Source of the DNA: Ceratopteris richardii
Lineage: Eukaryota; Streptophyta; Polypodiopsida; Polypodiales; Pteridaceae
Assembly (NCBI GenBank): GCA_020310875.1
Contig: CM035441.1
Location: 88,087,036 to 88,151,035 of the forward strand
Direction: 5' to 3'
DNA length: 64,000 nt
The notes under the pieces were generated by a model. That model was not told the DNA's origin. It saw only the letters and a list, made by a program, of their open reading frames with translations, and did not search any database. Shown piece after piece: positions 30,840 to 43,064 of this stretch (position 1 is its first letter; every line of letters begins with the position of its first letter). The position numbers and the translations under genes were made by a program.

Positions 30840-31988
30840 ATGAAAGAGGAATTAAAGCTATGTAATCAGTCTGTACTAGGATTACCAAATGTGCAAAGTC
30901 AACATATGGTTTATAAATGTGAAGCATGTCAAATGGGAAAAGCACACAGGTTACCATTTCAGAAGAAAGGATTCAAACATGATGGAGTACTTGAGCTCAT
31001 TCATACAGATGTATGGGGACCAACAAAAGAAGGATCTATCAGTGGCTCAAGGTACTATGTTCTTTTCATTGATGATGCTACAAGATGGATAACATTATAT
31101 GTTTTGAAGGAAAGATCAGAAGTGTTTGGAGCTTTCAAGCATTTTCATGCATATGCAGAGAGAGTCACAGGTCAAAAGCTTAAGAGACTGAGGTCTGATG
31201 GAGGGGGAGAATATTTCTCCCAAGAGTTCAATGATTATCTTTGGAATGCAGGTATTAAGAGAGAAATAACTTGCAGGTATACACCACAACAAAATGGTGT
31301 AGCAGAAAGAAGGAACAGGACTTTGGTTGAGTTTGCTAGAGCTATGCTCAAGGAGAAGAACTGTCCAAATTATCTTTGGGCTGAGGCTGTAAATACAGCT
31401 ACATATCTTGTGAATAGATTACCATGTGCAGCTCTGAATGGAATGACTCCATATGAAGCTTGGTGGGGTAAGAAACCAACACTAGATCATTGTAGAGTGT
31501 TTGGATCAATTGCATATGCTTATGTGCCATCACAACTTAGGCATAAACTTGAACCAAAGGCAGAAAAATATGTGTTCATTGGTTATGATGAAAAGCAGAT
31601 GGGTTACAGGTTGTGGAATCCTTTAACCAAACAATTTCTTGTTTCTAGAGATGTTACATTTGATGAACAGAAAAGTTGGTATGCAGGTCAAAGTCATACA
31701 GCTGAAGAATTTGAAGAAGAGGTAAGAAGATGTGAGAAAGGAAAATCAATTGTGCAGGTAAATAGAGATGAAGACTATATGCAAGCAAGTACATCCACAA
31801 GTGGATTAACAAGAAGAAATGAAGAAGCTCCTATATTTGATGAAGAGGTGTATCCAGACACATATGAAGAATGTGAACCAAGAAGGTCAAGCAGGACTAG
31901 AAGACAACCAGAAAGGTATTCTTATGATACTTCTTACATAACTCAGAAGAACTATGCATATATGGTCAAAGATGATGAAGAACCTTAG
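30840..31988 (+). pseudogene. Copia element 3: integrase
   Basis: 'YKCEACQMGKAHRLPF' completes the HHCC zinc site. The catalytic core has 'LELIHTDVWGP' (first Asp), 'YYVLFIDDATRWITLYVL', 'RLRSDGGGEYFS' (second Asp and nearby residues) and 'TPQQNGVAERRNRTLVEFA' (catalytic Glu). The C terminus includes 'VFGSIAYAYVPSQLRHK' and 'EKYVFIGYDEKQMGYRLW'. A linker rich in acidic and Arg residues ends in 'RRSSRTRRQPERYSYDTS'. A TAG at 31986-31988 separates it from RT in the same frame. Apart from that the D-D-E triad looks intact. Confidence 0.94.
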
Positions 31989-33512
31989 AACTATGATGAA
32001 GCTAAAGGTAAGAAGCAATGGGAAGAAGCAATGAAGGAAGAATTCAATGCACTAGAGGAGAACAAGACATGGGAACTTGTTCCTAAACCAAATGGTAAGA
32101 AAGTAATTGGAAATAAATGGGTTTATAAAGTGAAGAAGCTTGCAGATGGAAGTATAGCCAGATACAAAGCTAGGCTGGTGGTGAAAGGCTATGCCCAGAC
32201 CTATGGCATAGATTATGATGAGACATTCAGTCCTGTAGCTAAGATGTCAACTATAAGGACAATCATTGCTATTGCAGCTTCAAAAGGATGGACCTTAAGT
32301 CAATTGGATATAAAAAATGCCTTCTTGAATGGATACATATCAGATGAGGTATACATGGAACAACCTCAAGGGTTTATAGATTCCAGGTATCCAAATTTTG
32401 TTTGCAGGTTGAGAAGAGCATTGTATGGATTGAAGCAAGCTCCAAGAGCTTGGAACTATAGACTGGTGAAGTATCTCAATGACCTTGGATATCAAAGTTC
32501 AAAAGCAGATTCAAGTCTACTTATCAAAAGAACAGAGGAAGGTACAATCTACATTTGTATTTATGTAGATGACATTATAATCACAGGTACTTCAGATGAA
32601 GGAATCAAGGAGGTAAAGAGATTACTTGAGAAAGAGTTTAAGATCAGTGACCTAGGAAAGTTGTCATACTTTCTTGGAATGGAAGTTACTTATATAGATC
32701 ATGGCATATATGTATCACAAGAAAGGTATCTTCTGAATTTATTGAAGAAGTTTGATATGGAAAATTGCAGAGAAGCTTCAACTCCACTTGAAGTTAATCA
32801 CAAGCTCAGTAAATATGATGGTGTAGAATACAAAGATATGAGGAAGTATCAATCTCTTGTGGGTAGTTTGATTTATGCTACACTAACAAGACCTGATCTT
32901 AGTTATGCAGTGGGAGTTTTGTCACAATTCATGCATTGTCCAAAGGACCCACATTGGATTGCAGGTCAAAGAGTTCTCAGATATATCAAAGGAACTATAA
33001 AAGAAGGATTATATTATCCTTTTACATCAGATTTGAAGTTGAGAGCCTATAGTGATTCAGATTGGGCAGGTAACCAGGATGACAGAAGATCAACTCATGG
33101 TTACATGATATACATTGGTGATAAGCTTGTAAGTTGGTGTTCAAAGAAACAACATACAGTAGCATTATCATCAACTGAAGTAGAGTACAAAGGACTTGTG
33201 GAAGCAGCTAAGGAAGTCATATGGATGCAGACATTGTTCAAGAGCTTAGGCATTGATCAAGGTACACCTACAATACATGGAGATAATATGAGTTCACTTT
33301 ATCTTGCAGCAAATCCAGTATTTCATGCAAGGACAAAGCACATAGAGATACATTATCATTTTCTCAGAGAAAAGGTAATGGAGAAGGAGATTGAAGTGGA
33401 GTACATTTCTACTAAAGATCAGATAGCAGACATAATGACAAAGAGCTTGGATGGTGTGAAGACCAGCAGATTCAAAAGCATGGCAGGAGTAAAAGAAAAG
33501 AAGATGATATGA
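31989..33512 (+). pseudogene. Copia element 3: reverse transcriptase and RNase H
   Basis: In the same frame as integrase after one stop. RT motifs: 'ALEENKTWELVPKPNGKKVI', 'LDIKNAFLNGYISDEVYMEQ', 'RRALYGLKQAPRAWNYRLV', the catalytic 'CIYVDDIIITGTSDEGI' and 'ISDLGKLSYFLGMEVTYIDH'. RNase H: 'AYSDSDWAGNQDDRRSTHGY', 'VALSSTEVEYKGLVEAAKEV', 'NMSSLYLAANPVFHARTKHI' and 'DQIADIMTKSLDGVK'. The 493-residue frame is open to the natural stop at 33512, followed by the polypurine tract. Of all RT copies in the window this is the least damaged. Confidence 0.95.
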
Positions 33513-33535
33513 AGAAACATGGAATGTCAATTAGT

Positions 33536-33549
33536 GATTGAGGGGGAGC
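33536..33549 (+). promoter_or_regulatory. Polypurine tract, copia element 3
   Basis: gattgagggggagc immediately upstream of the 3' LTR. The same tract precedes the LTRs of elements 2 and 4. Confidence 0.93.
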
Positions 33550-34639
33550 TGTTGGAGAAACAATCACTAACTGGACATATATTTGAAGGTCAAATCTTAG
33601 GAAGAAAACCCCATGCCTATGTGAAGGGAAAAATTCACAAATGTATCATATTTGTAAAGTTAGTTCACTTTAGTTCTAGAAGTTTTTTAAAATCACGAGA
33701 ATACGAAAATCTATATAAGTTAGTTTGTATCAATTGACGCGGAGAGAGAGAGAGAGAGAGAGAATAGAGAGAAGAAGTAGAAGAAGGAGTTCATTTATAC
33801 GACTGTGTATAGTCGGGATTCTCTGAGTGAGAAAGCATCTGTAAAACTTCTGAGTTCTCATAGCTATGAGAAAGAACTGAGTAAAGTTCTGTGTATGAGT
33901 CTCTCTCCATCATCTCCATAATTACCTACTGTGTGATGAGTTAAAAAGATCAAGTTTTCCAAGCAACTCGATGCCTAGCATCGAATCTCTGTTGATAAGT
34001 CATATTTTCATTTATCCTTTTCATTCAGTACTGAAGTGTTTGAAAACATGATGTTGTTGGAGCAACTCGATGCCTGGCATCGAATTCCAGTTGATAAGTC
34101 ATATTCTAAGTGTGCATGAAATCACCTATAGTTTTGGTGTCCAAAAGATCAAGATTTTATGCGGGAAGTCGATGCCCCGCATCGAATCCCTGCTGAAAAG
34201 TGGCCAAAAACATCCCAAGTCGATGCCCGGCATCGAATTCTCGTTGCAAGTCGATGCTAGGCATCGAATTCTAATTTTAAACAGGCGCTCTTACTATAAC
34301 AGGAAAGATTTCCAATTTTGGAAGGTCATACAGGGTCATCTTGTGAGAGCCATAACTTGAGTTCTAGAGATCCATTTGATGCATATGATAGCTTGTTGGA
34401 AAGCTCTACTCTTCTAGTTTCAGCTTATAAAGTTTCACGGAGAAATAATACTGGAGCTAGGAGAAATTAGCAAAATACTGAAGGTATGTCATTTCGGTGA
34501 CTAGGATTTTCTGTAGAAGCAAAGTTCTCACTTTAGGCTATCATTTCTCAAAGTTTGGAGTGGCAATGAGCTAATGGTGACCATAGAGGTGTTCTAGTGT
34601 CACATTAATTCATTTCTTGTGGTGTTTCATACATCAACA
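33550..34639 (+). repeat. Copia element 3, 3' LTR
   Basis: 1,090 bp, almost identical to 28026-29112. The visible differences are a longer GA tract (33742-33762), scattered substitutions, one changed palindrome (tcgatgcctagcatcga) and another (tcgatgccccgcatcga). It is followed by the target duplication CAAAC. Confidence 0.95.
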
Positions 34640-35540
34640 CAAACTATGAAGAAGGAGAATACACAGAAAGTCTGCTCCACATAAATCACTCATTGCCTTA
34701 TCAATTGTGTAAAGTTTTTTATAAAACTTTGTATGAGGTGTTGCCTAAAGATTCCGCACCTTCTCCAAGTTGAATCACTCCAAAAGATTCAGTAGAACTT
34801 GAGAAATGATCTCAACAACTCACCTATGTCTAAAACTGTTCTTTTGAGAAGTCGATTTAGACACCTATGACTTTAAGCCTTTGGTTCTCTCAATCTAGAA
34901 CCCGTTTCTACAAATGATTTTAGCCACAAGTAGCTTACCTTCAAACTTAAAGATTAAGTACTTGCTTGCTCAAAAGTTTAAACTGTGGAAGGAGAATTGA
35001 TCAAAACATTTGTATCGAATTGTGCGCCTCTTGTAACTTCACTTCTTCTCATTCACATATGCAAATGTTCCTACACTTAATTCTCTCAGCCTGATCACAA
35101 TTGGAAGCTAAAAATTTGTACACAAGTCGATTACCTATAGACTTAGACTTGTACAAAAGCATTTCACAAAAGATCTAACACAGAAGGAGAAAACTCAGAA
35201 ATATCCGGCGCAACATTTTCTTCATTTCTCAGAAAAATTACAACTGAGTGATGAGAGAGTCTTAACTCACTTCTAAGATGTCTAATGACACATACAACTT
35301 TTGATTACTCTATTCTCATGCTCTCTCATACTTGCCCCGACATTTTCATAGTATATATATACAAAAAATTTACAACCTTATGACTTCTCAAAGGTATAAG
35401 TGAACTATCTGTACATATGTGTACACATCTTCCTCTTCTGAATGTATTCTTCTTCCATGCTTCACAACTTGAATCTTTCCTTCAAACCTTGACTTCAACT
35501 CTTCATCAAAACATCAATTGTTGATTGTCCTGCACCAACA
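34640..35540 (-). repeat. Copia element 4, main part of 3' LTR
   Basis: On the minus strand it begins TGTTGGTGCAGGACAATC at 35540, after the tract ttgagggggagc. The remaining 109 bp of the LTR lie at 27917-28025, on the other side of element 3. No coding content. Confidence 0.85.
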
Positions 35541-35548
35541 GCTCCCCC

Positions 35549-36838
35549 TCAATCATCAATTGAGGTTTTCTCTATCTTCTTTATGCCTACCATGTCTTTG
35601 AATCTTTGTAGCTTTGGTCCATCCAAGCTTTTGGTAAGCATATCAGCTATCTGATCTTTTGTTGAAGTATGTATGACTTCAATCTCTTTATCCATCACCT
35701 TGTCTCTCAGAAAGTGATACTGAATCTCAATGTGTTTAGTCCTTGCATGAAACACAGGATTAGCAGCTAAATATAATGAACTCATGTTATCTCCATAAAT
35801 GATAGGTGTACTCTGTATGGTGTCAAAACTCTTCATGAGAGTCTTAAGCCATATCACTTCCTTTGCAGCTTCAACCATACCTTTGTACTTAGCTTCTGTA
35901 GATGATAAAGCAACTGTATGTTGCTTCTTTGAACACCAAGAGATTAACTTATCTCCCACATAACACAAGTATCCATAAGTTGATCTTCTATCATCAGGAT
36001 TACTTGCCCAATCTGCATCACTATATATTTTGATGTTTGTATCTGATGTAAAACCATAATACAAACCCTCTTTGAATGTACCCTTAATGTACCTCAACAC
36101 TCTTTGACCTGCAATCCAATGTTCTTTCCTAGGACAATGCATGAATTGAGACAAAACTCCAACTGCATATGATAAGTCAGGCCTAGTTAATGTAGCATAG
36201 ATAAGACTACCAACCAAACTCTAATTTAGCTTCGTATCCTTGAATTCTTCTCCACCATATCTGCTCAATTTGTGATTCACCTCCATTGGAGTAGGTGCTA
36301 CCCTGCAATCATTCATTTTAAACGTGATTAACAAGTTTCTCAAATACCTTTCTTGAGTCACATACACTCCATGTTGAGTGTATGAAATCTCCATGCCCAA
36401 GAAATATGACAAGTCTCCCAAGTCACTGATTTTGAACTCTTTCTCCATTTGCTTCTTTAGGCTTTGAATGCCTTTCTCATCTGTACCTGTAAGAATTATA
36501 TCATCAACATATATGCACATGTAAATGAACCCATCATCACTTGCTTTAACAAGCAAGCTACTATCTGCCTTAGATACTTGAAATCCAAGTTCTTTCAAGA
36601 ACTTCACAAGTCTATAATTCCATGCCCTTGGGGCCTGCTTCAAACCATACAAAGCTCTCTTGAGCTTACATACATGATCTGGATACCTTCCATCTCTGAA
36701 TCCTTGAGGTTGCTCCATGAAAACATCATCTGAAATGTAACCATTTAAAAAAGCATTCTTCACATCTAATTGACATAATTTCCAACCTTTACATGCAGCA
36801 ATGGCTATGAGTGTCCTGATGGTTGTCATCTTTGCCAC
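35549..36838 (-). pseudogene. Copia element 4: reverse transcriptase and RNase H
   Basis: RT: 'QLDVKNAFLNGYISDDVFME', 'CKLKRALYGLKQAPRAWNYR', the catalytic 'CIYVDDIILTGTDEKG' and 'DLGDLSYFLGMEISYTQHGV'. A stop at about 36218-36220 ('FKDTKLN*') replaces the usual Lys-Tyr-Gln of 'KYQSLVGSLIYATL'. RNase H follows: 'IYSDADWASNPDDRRSTYGY', 'ALSSTEAKYKGMVEAAKEVI' and 'DQIADMLTKSLDGPKLQRF'. The catalytic-region Glu of STEAEY is Lys (STEAKY). The reading frame overlaps the preceding integrase/linker frame at 36826-36838 because of a frameshift. Confidence 0.93.
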
Positions 36839-38511
36839 AGGACTATAGGTCTCATCATAATCAATACCATATGTTTGAGCAACCCTTTCACAACAAGTCT
36901 AGCTTTATACCTAGACACACTTCCATCTGCAAACCTCTTTGTCTTATAGACCCATTTGCATCCAATAATCTTCTGACTATTTGGTTTAGGAACCAAATCC
37001 CATGTCTGATTCTCCATTAATGCATCATATTCTTCCTGCATAGCTTTCTCCCAATTTTCCTTACCTTTTGCCTCTTCATATGTGGAAGGGTCTTCATCTG
37101 CCTTTATCATGTAAGCATAATCTTTGGTAGCCAAAAAAGAAGTGTCATAGCTATACCTTGTAGGTTGCCACTTGTGTCTTGATGACCTTCTGAGTTCCCC
37201 ACTCCTTGAGGTTTCTGGTTCTTCACACTCAGGATCAAATCTTGGCATTTCTTCAACTTCATCTTGCACTTCATTATTCTCCTCTTCATCAAATATCTGA
37301 ACCTTTGATTTACCTTTCTTTTGACTCACAACTTCTTCATCACTTGTATTAATATTGATTGTACCTGCATACCAAGTACCTTGCTCATCAAATGTAACAT
37401 CTTTTGATACAAGAAATTGTTTTGTGGATGGACTCCACAACCTATATCCCATCTGCTTATCATCATAACCAATGAATACATACTTTTCAGCTTTAGGTTC
37501 TAACTTGTGTCTTAATTGTGATGGCACATATGCATATGCCAAACATCAAAATACTTTGCAATGATCCAAGGTAGGTCTCTTACTCCACCATGCCTCATAT
37601 GGTGTCATACCCTGCAAAGCTTTACATGGTAGCCTATTGACCAAATAAGTAGCTGTATTTACAACCTCAACCCACAAATAATTTGGGCAATTTTTCTCCT
37701 TCATCATTGACCTTGCAAACTCAACAAGAGTTCTATTTCTTCTCTCTGCTACACCATTTTGTTGAGGAGAGTACCTGCAAGTGATTTCCCTTTTTATACC
37801 AGCATTCCACAAGTAATCACTGAACTCATTAGAGAAATACTCTCCCCCTCCATCTGACCTTAGTCTCTTCAATTTATGGCCTATGATTCTTTATGCATAC
37901 ACATGATAATGTTTGAATGTATTGAATACCTCTGACTTATCTTTGATCACATAGATAGTGATCCATCTCGTAGCATCATCAACATAAATCACATAGTATC
38001 TTGGACCATTGATATTGAAATCCTTTCATGGTCCCCACACATCTGTGTGTACCAACTCAAGATTCTCTGAATACATAAAACCATGCTTGGAATAAGATTG
38101 CTTATGAGCCTTACCTAATTGACATGCCTCACATCTGTATGTCATATGTTGACCTGCAACATTAGGCAATCCAAGCACTAAACCATTGTTAATCATATCT
38201 TTGATACCTCTTTCATTGAAGTGTCCAAGACTCTTGTGCCAAAGATCTAACTCAGAGATCTTATGTCCTCCATAAGTGAACAAGGCATGACCAACATTAC
38301 CTTGAATCTTTAATGTGAACAACCTTCCTTCTTTCTTCCCTAAAACAATTTGTTTATACCCATTGCTAGGGTCTTCCACAAACACTCCTTCATTAGTGAA
38401 TCTAACTTCATAACATTTTTCAACAATTTGTCCTACACTTATCAGATTCTTAGGAATTGTAGGAACATACAAGACCTTACTCAAGAGAGTACTTCCATCC
38501 TTGGCCTTCAC
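36826..38511 (-). pseudogene. Copia element 4: protease end, integrase and RT N terminus
   Basis: From high coordinate: 'KVLYVPTIPKNLISVGQI' (protease/pre-integrase), 'ELDLWHKSLGHFNERGIKDM' and 'YRCEACQLGKAHKQSYSK' (HHCC), 'LELVHTDVWGP' (first catalytic Asp, 38026). A gap of about 150 bp follows with stops. Then come 'MKRLRSDGGGEYFSNEFSDY' and 'YSPQQNGVAERRNRTLVEFA', the C-terminal region from 37542 ('YAYVPSQLRHKLEPKAEKYV'), an acidic linker, and RT start 'KIIGCKWVYKTKRFADGS'. A frameshift near 36880 ends the frame. The arrangement matches element 3. Confidence 0.92.
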
Positions 38512-38522
38512 TGATCCTTTTT

Positions 38523-39282
38523 ATAGGTGGATAGTCTAGTGTTGGTCCTAATGAGGCAGATTCTCATCCATTGTAGGTTTCATGTGATGATGCATACCAT
38601 TCCTTTTCTTATGCAAATTTGCATGATGCACTTGTTGATGAGAGAGCTGATATTGAGGAGGCAAAAACTATGCCCAAATGGCTAGTGTAGACTTTGCATG
38701 AAAGGAAATTAGATGCACCTCTGTCATACCATAATTGTTTAGGCTCTCATAGTGCCTCTTTTGCATCAGATTTCTATGCCATGGTTGTGTCTAGTCTCTG
38801 TGATGAGACTGAACTTGTTTCGTTTTGATGAAGCACAAAATTGTGAACATTGGATAGGTGCAATGCAATCTGAATATGATGCTATCACAAAAAATGGTAC
38901 CTTGTCTTTATGTGCCTTGCCTCCTGGAAAGAAGGCCATTCAAACTAAGTGGATATACAAGCTACAGTGTAAACCTGATGGAATAGTTGATAGGTATAAG
39001 GCTAGTAGGCTTGTTGCAAAGGGTTATGCATAGAAAAGAGGCATTGATTTTGATGAAACCTTTGCACCTACTTGCTGAATGACTACTGTTCATAGCATCT
39101 GTGCACTTGTAGCTCATCATGGTTGGAATGTGCATCAGTTGGACATTAAAACATCATTTTTGAGTGGTGACTTGCATGAAGAAGTGTATGTTTTTCAGCC
39201 CCGTGGCTTTGTGCAGAAAGGGCATGAAAACAAGATGTGCAGGTTAAAGAAGGCATTATATGGTTTATAGCAAGCACCACGT
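38523..39282 (+). pseudogene. Copia element 1 family fragment, left part
   Basis: Plus-strand sequence that is the reverse-oriented relative of 21890-21130 in copia element 1. It starts in the integrase-RT linker ('ataggtggatagtctagtgt') and continues into RT: 'QSEYDAITKNGTLSLCALPP', 'VHQLDIKTSFLSGDLHEEVY' and 'LKKALYGL' followed by a TAG. Multiple frame changes and stops mark it as dead. At 39282 (target ACGT) it is cut by the three-LTR array and resumes at 51288. Confidence 0.9.
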
Positions 39283-42054
39283 TGTCGTAGAGATTCTCAT
39301 CTCTACTCTCGCTTCTTCTTGCCTCAAATCAGATCATTGTTCCGAACAAAGGTTCAGGATACGATTGTGGATGTTAGAGAGATTTACTCTCCTCACTTGG
39401 AAAGACAATCAAAGATTAAGGAGCAGAAGGGCCACTTCCGATCGCATTTAACACTCGAACTTAAATGAAGCATGATGAAATATCGATTTCTAGAACTTCT
39501 GATCCCTATGAGAAGATTTCAATGGATATTGTATTTGGATTTTTCTTCACAAGTTAAAAATGGGAAACTCATCATTGTAATGTGAATTATGTTATTTATA
39601 AAAATAAAGTAAAAGAAATGGTTGAAGGACGATTGGAGGATGATCGGACTGCGCTCAAAGTTGCAGAAGATTTATTGTTCTATATGAACTCTTTTTTAGG
39701 CACGCAACAGACGAATGGCTTTTGAGAAAAGTTGGTACATGCAGAGGAAGAAAAGGAGCATTGCCGGTCTTCTGAAGAAAGAGAGGCCAACGTTCAGGTT
39801 TTAATTTGGTACATAACTTTTTCGGGAACAGCAATGGCGCAGGTAGGAGGGCGACACAATTGATCGGAGCAGATCCCAATTCTTGAATAAATTTGAGATG
39901 GCTAATCAAGGAGAAGAGGGGGATCTCCTGCGCTAAATGGGGAAAGGCACTCACACAGGCACTCATCTGTTCTGAATACGCGGGGTAAAAGAAAAGAGTG
40001 CTGTTGATCACTGGGGACGATGTTCACAGGAGGAGGGCATGAGTGCGATCAGATTGGGAGATGACTTTGATCTAATACCACGCCCATCATCTACAACAAC
40101 ACGGAAGGAAAGAACATTCAAATGATGGATTGGCTTACAAATCGTGGAGGAATCAATCTCTCATGACGAAGGCTTCATCTGCGTGCGCTACTTCATGTTT
40201 TGTTTTGGTAGCTGAGAAGAGTTCTGTTGATGAAGCACCCATTAATTTCAGAACCGATGAGAGAATCAAGTGCTAACATAATCGCCTGGTTCTTAATTCT
40301 TAACGCTGGGACTTACATCCAACGTCTTGTGCAATTTTTCTCGATCTGGAAGATGATGTTGTTAACAACATCTACGCAATCAATTTTGACAATGTCCTGA
40401 TGCTCACGGGTGCGTTCACTTTTTTTTGTTTCCATATATTCTGCGCCAACTTCATTTGTCTGCTGTGATTCCAATAGCCATGATCAGACGCTCAAAGGGA
40501 TTTAAGGCATTTGATCTGAAGTATTCAACAACATCATGACACATAATCTTCATTCAGCTCATCTCCTTAGACTTCTCTGATGAATATTTTCCTACGGTTA
40601 AAGTTCTGTAAGAGTTTCTCTGTGTGCAATTTTTTAAACCTCTACGCGAGAAAACAGATCATATAGATTTTGCCTGCTTTATTGCATAGGAGTAAAATTT
40701 CAGAGTTTGGGTTTCAGCAAATTTTGTACGCAGCTGAACAACAATTCTCTTCATATGATTAGTGTGCATACATTACTTTGAGTTTTTCCATAGCATTGAT
40801 ATATCTGTGATCATTTCTGACTACCTCTACTAATGAGCGGAAGAAAAGTTTGAACATATTAATCTTACAAATGCTTTTTGTATTCGGAATAACACCTTAC
40901 AATTCGTTCTGCATATGATTGCTGATGAAATCAACGTTTATATGAAGTGGTCTGCATAATTGTAATTGAGTTTATCATTAATAAACATCTGTTGTTTAAT
41001 ATTTCTAATTTTCATCGGCATTAATGATGCGTATTTTTCAGTTGCTATTGCCCTGCCCACTTATTCTACGAATATGATTTAAAAAAAAAAGACAAAAAAC
41101 TTTATGTAACTTATGCCAAAACATATTAGTCTGATTGACAACAAAGCATTGACGATGCTATGGAAACTTAGGCTTCATATAAAATCTCTATGCACTTACA
41201 ATCCAGGCCAAATGTACATCGAATCATGAATATTTCAATCGTGAAAGGTCGTTTGTCTCTGTGGTGAGTATTTGAGTTGAAAATTGCTTCCAGTACTTTT
41301 CTTGGAAGTTATCGTAGGTAAATATTCCTATTTTTGTTTACAAGATTTAATAAACATAAGTGTTATATATGATTCAGATAGAGCTTGAAGTCAATTAATG
41401 ATGAAACATTTTCTCGATAAGATGAATTGATGAGTTTAGCCGGAAATTTTATGTGAAAGTGTGTGCTAAAAGTTCTATGATATTTGGGTAAAAAAAATTA
41501 ACGCAAAGAAATTGATGAAAGGTTGATCATATGCAAATGTTTATCGAATAATCGATAGAATAACCGAAATAAAATGTGATGAAAACACTAATCAATTGTC
41601 ACTCATGTTATCTTAGCAAATAATATTTAACTTTCGATTGATTTGCCTTAGAAACGAAAATGAATGCTTGCATTTATAAAAAAAAAAATTAGATAATTTC
41701 TTCCGAGAGCTAAAACTTTTGTCCTCACAGCAAATGACATTGTGAAGACTCAGATATTGTTCGAATCTTTTGAAATCGAATGAACACTTAAGACCTAAAT
41801 TGACGAAAAAAAAAAGAAACGAGTCTATGTGTAACTTTAAAGGTTAAACAAATATTGTTTAGGAAATGACTCACATTGATTTAGTTGGTTAGTCGAATAA
41901 ATTTGATCGATTTATGATTTGTAAGACCTTCCAAATTATGACAAGTGCTTCGACAGCTCTGAAATAAATGACAAATCTTCTAATTTTGACTTGATGTACT
42001 TGTGTATGAGAGTTTTCATTCCTTTACCTGAGTTGCTCCAAGCACCTTGCGTGA
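39283..42054 (+). repeat. Element D LTR1, 3' end deleted
   Basis: It starts TGTCGTAGAGATTCTCATC. Positions 39284-42054 follow LTR2 and LTR3 nearly base for base up to '...gcaccttgcgtga', where the terminal 53 bp, the primer site and about 410 bp of internal DNA are missing (by comparison with 46414-46877). ORFs such as 39655-40011 (minus) recur in all three LTRs and show no known domain. Confidence 0.92.
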
Positions 42055-42980
42055 AAAATCATGAAACGTTTCAAGCTTGGGTAAATACATCTAAACCAAA
42101 AGAGAACTTAATTGAGGGTTTTCAAGAGTTTGAAGAACAGTTTAGCGACTTACCTGAGCAAGAACAAGTTTATCTTGAGCCTTATAAAGTTATAAATTTT
42201 TTAACTATTCTTGATTACTCAATTCGAAAAGACCTAGAGCCTCTTTTAGAAGAACATAATACCTCAAATGGCCTGACCAATGATTGGACATATGTGCAAA
42301 AGCAAGTTCATCGACTTGCTCTTAGATATGAACGCCAAAACCTCAAATATTTTCCTCTTTCTAAAGGCAACGAATTCGATTGTACTTATCCAGAGATAAA
42401 TGAAGAAAACAAATATGCAATTACAAACAATGAATTAGATTATGCTACACCAATGATGAATGATGAAAACCAAATTACAATTACAGAACACAAAACATTG
42501 AACAAACATGAGTGTGAACATGAGAAACCTTTGTTTGATTCTTATAAAAGTCATACCAAATTATTCATTGAAGAAGTGAGTGATGTAAGTGGTAAATAAA
42601 TCCCACTCATCACAATAGCTTCTCCTAAAAATATTCCTCACATTGATTCTCCATATAAGGAAGAACAATATGAGAAAATTATAAAAAATGGTATTTATAC
42701 ATTTGAAAAATATGAATTGAAGGGTTTCAATATAAATGAACACTTGTTTTGTATTAATGATGTTCATATTGGTTTTTCTAATCAAATTTTTGAGTGGTTT
42801 GATACAGGTCAAGCAAGAATGGAGGATTTAATATTTCAGTGGAATATCATGAAAGCCACAAAGTTTGACTTACTATTGCTTTGGTTTTTACAGATGGATT
42901 ATCGAGAAGTATTATCTTGGATTGCTACCTTTTGTATAAGTCTCCTCATAACAATGTTTCTCACAAGTATTTTAATATGA
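42055..42980 (+). pseudogene. Element D Gag (capsid-like), copy 1, 5'-deleted
   Basis: This copy starts within the 'NHETFQAWVNTSKPKENLIE' segment fused to LTR sequence, so the first about 95 residues are missing. A G-to-T change gives TAA at 42597-42599, where copy 2 reads Lys-Glu. After that stop the same frame continues to 42980, because an A run near 42685 is one base longer than in copy 2. It ends in the hydrophobic tail 'MDYREVLSWIATFCISLL'. The two copies thus carry different disabling changes. Confidence 0.85.
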
Positions 42981-43064
42981 TTTATTTTACAGGTTTAGCA
43001 TGAAGATTGGGAGCTGATTGATGAACCAAGATTTTCTATAAGAATAGATTATGAGTAACCTTTT

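Larger units (their letters stand above)
28026..34639 (+). mobile_element. Copia element 3, complete and young
   Basis: A 6,614-bp element with two nearly identical 1.09-kb LTRs, target duplication CAAAC (28021-28025 and 34640-34644), primer site TGGTATCAGAGC, a single polyprotein frame and the polypurine tract gattgagggggagc before the 3' LTR. It lies inside the LTR of element 4. The polyprotein frame has only three stops and a pair of small indels, so the insertion is recent in this stack. Comparing its two LTRs gives the best clock in the window. Confidence 0.96.
27917..38522 (-). mobile_element. Copia element 4, interrupted by element 3 and 5'-truncated
   Basis: A minus-strand copia inserted into the RT of element 2. 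Its 3' LTR is split by element 3: 27917-28025 plus 34640-35540, about 1.0 kb together and comparable to the element 2 LTR. The coding region runs from RNase H (35549) up to the protease/pre-integrase region (38511). At 38522/38523 it is joined abruptly to a plus-strand fragment of the copia element 1 family, so Gag, primer site and 5' LTR are missing. Confidence 0.85.

Noticed and set aside
39655-40011. 118-codon minus-strand ORF repeated in all three element D LTRs
   Set aside because: It lies inside the LTR, differs in frame and length between copies (118, 110, 118 codons), has no recognised domain, and its repetition comes from the LTR itself.
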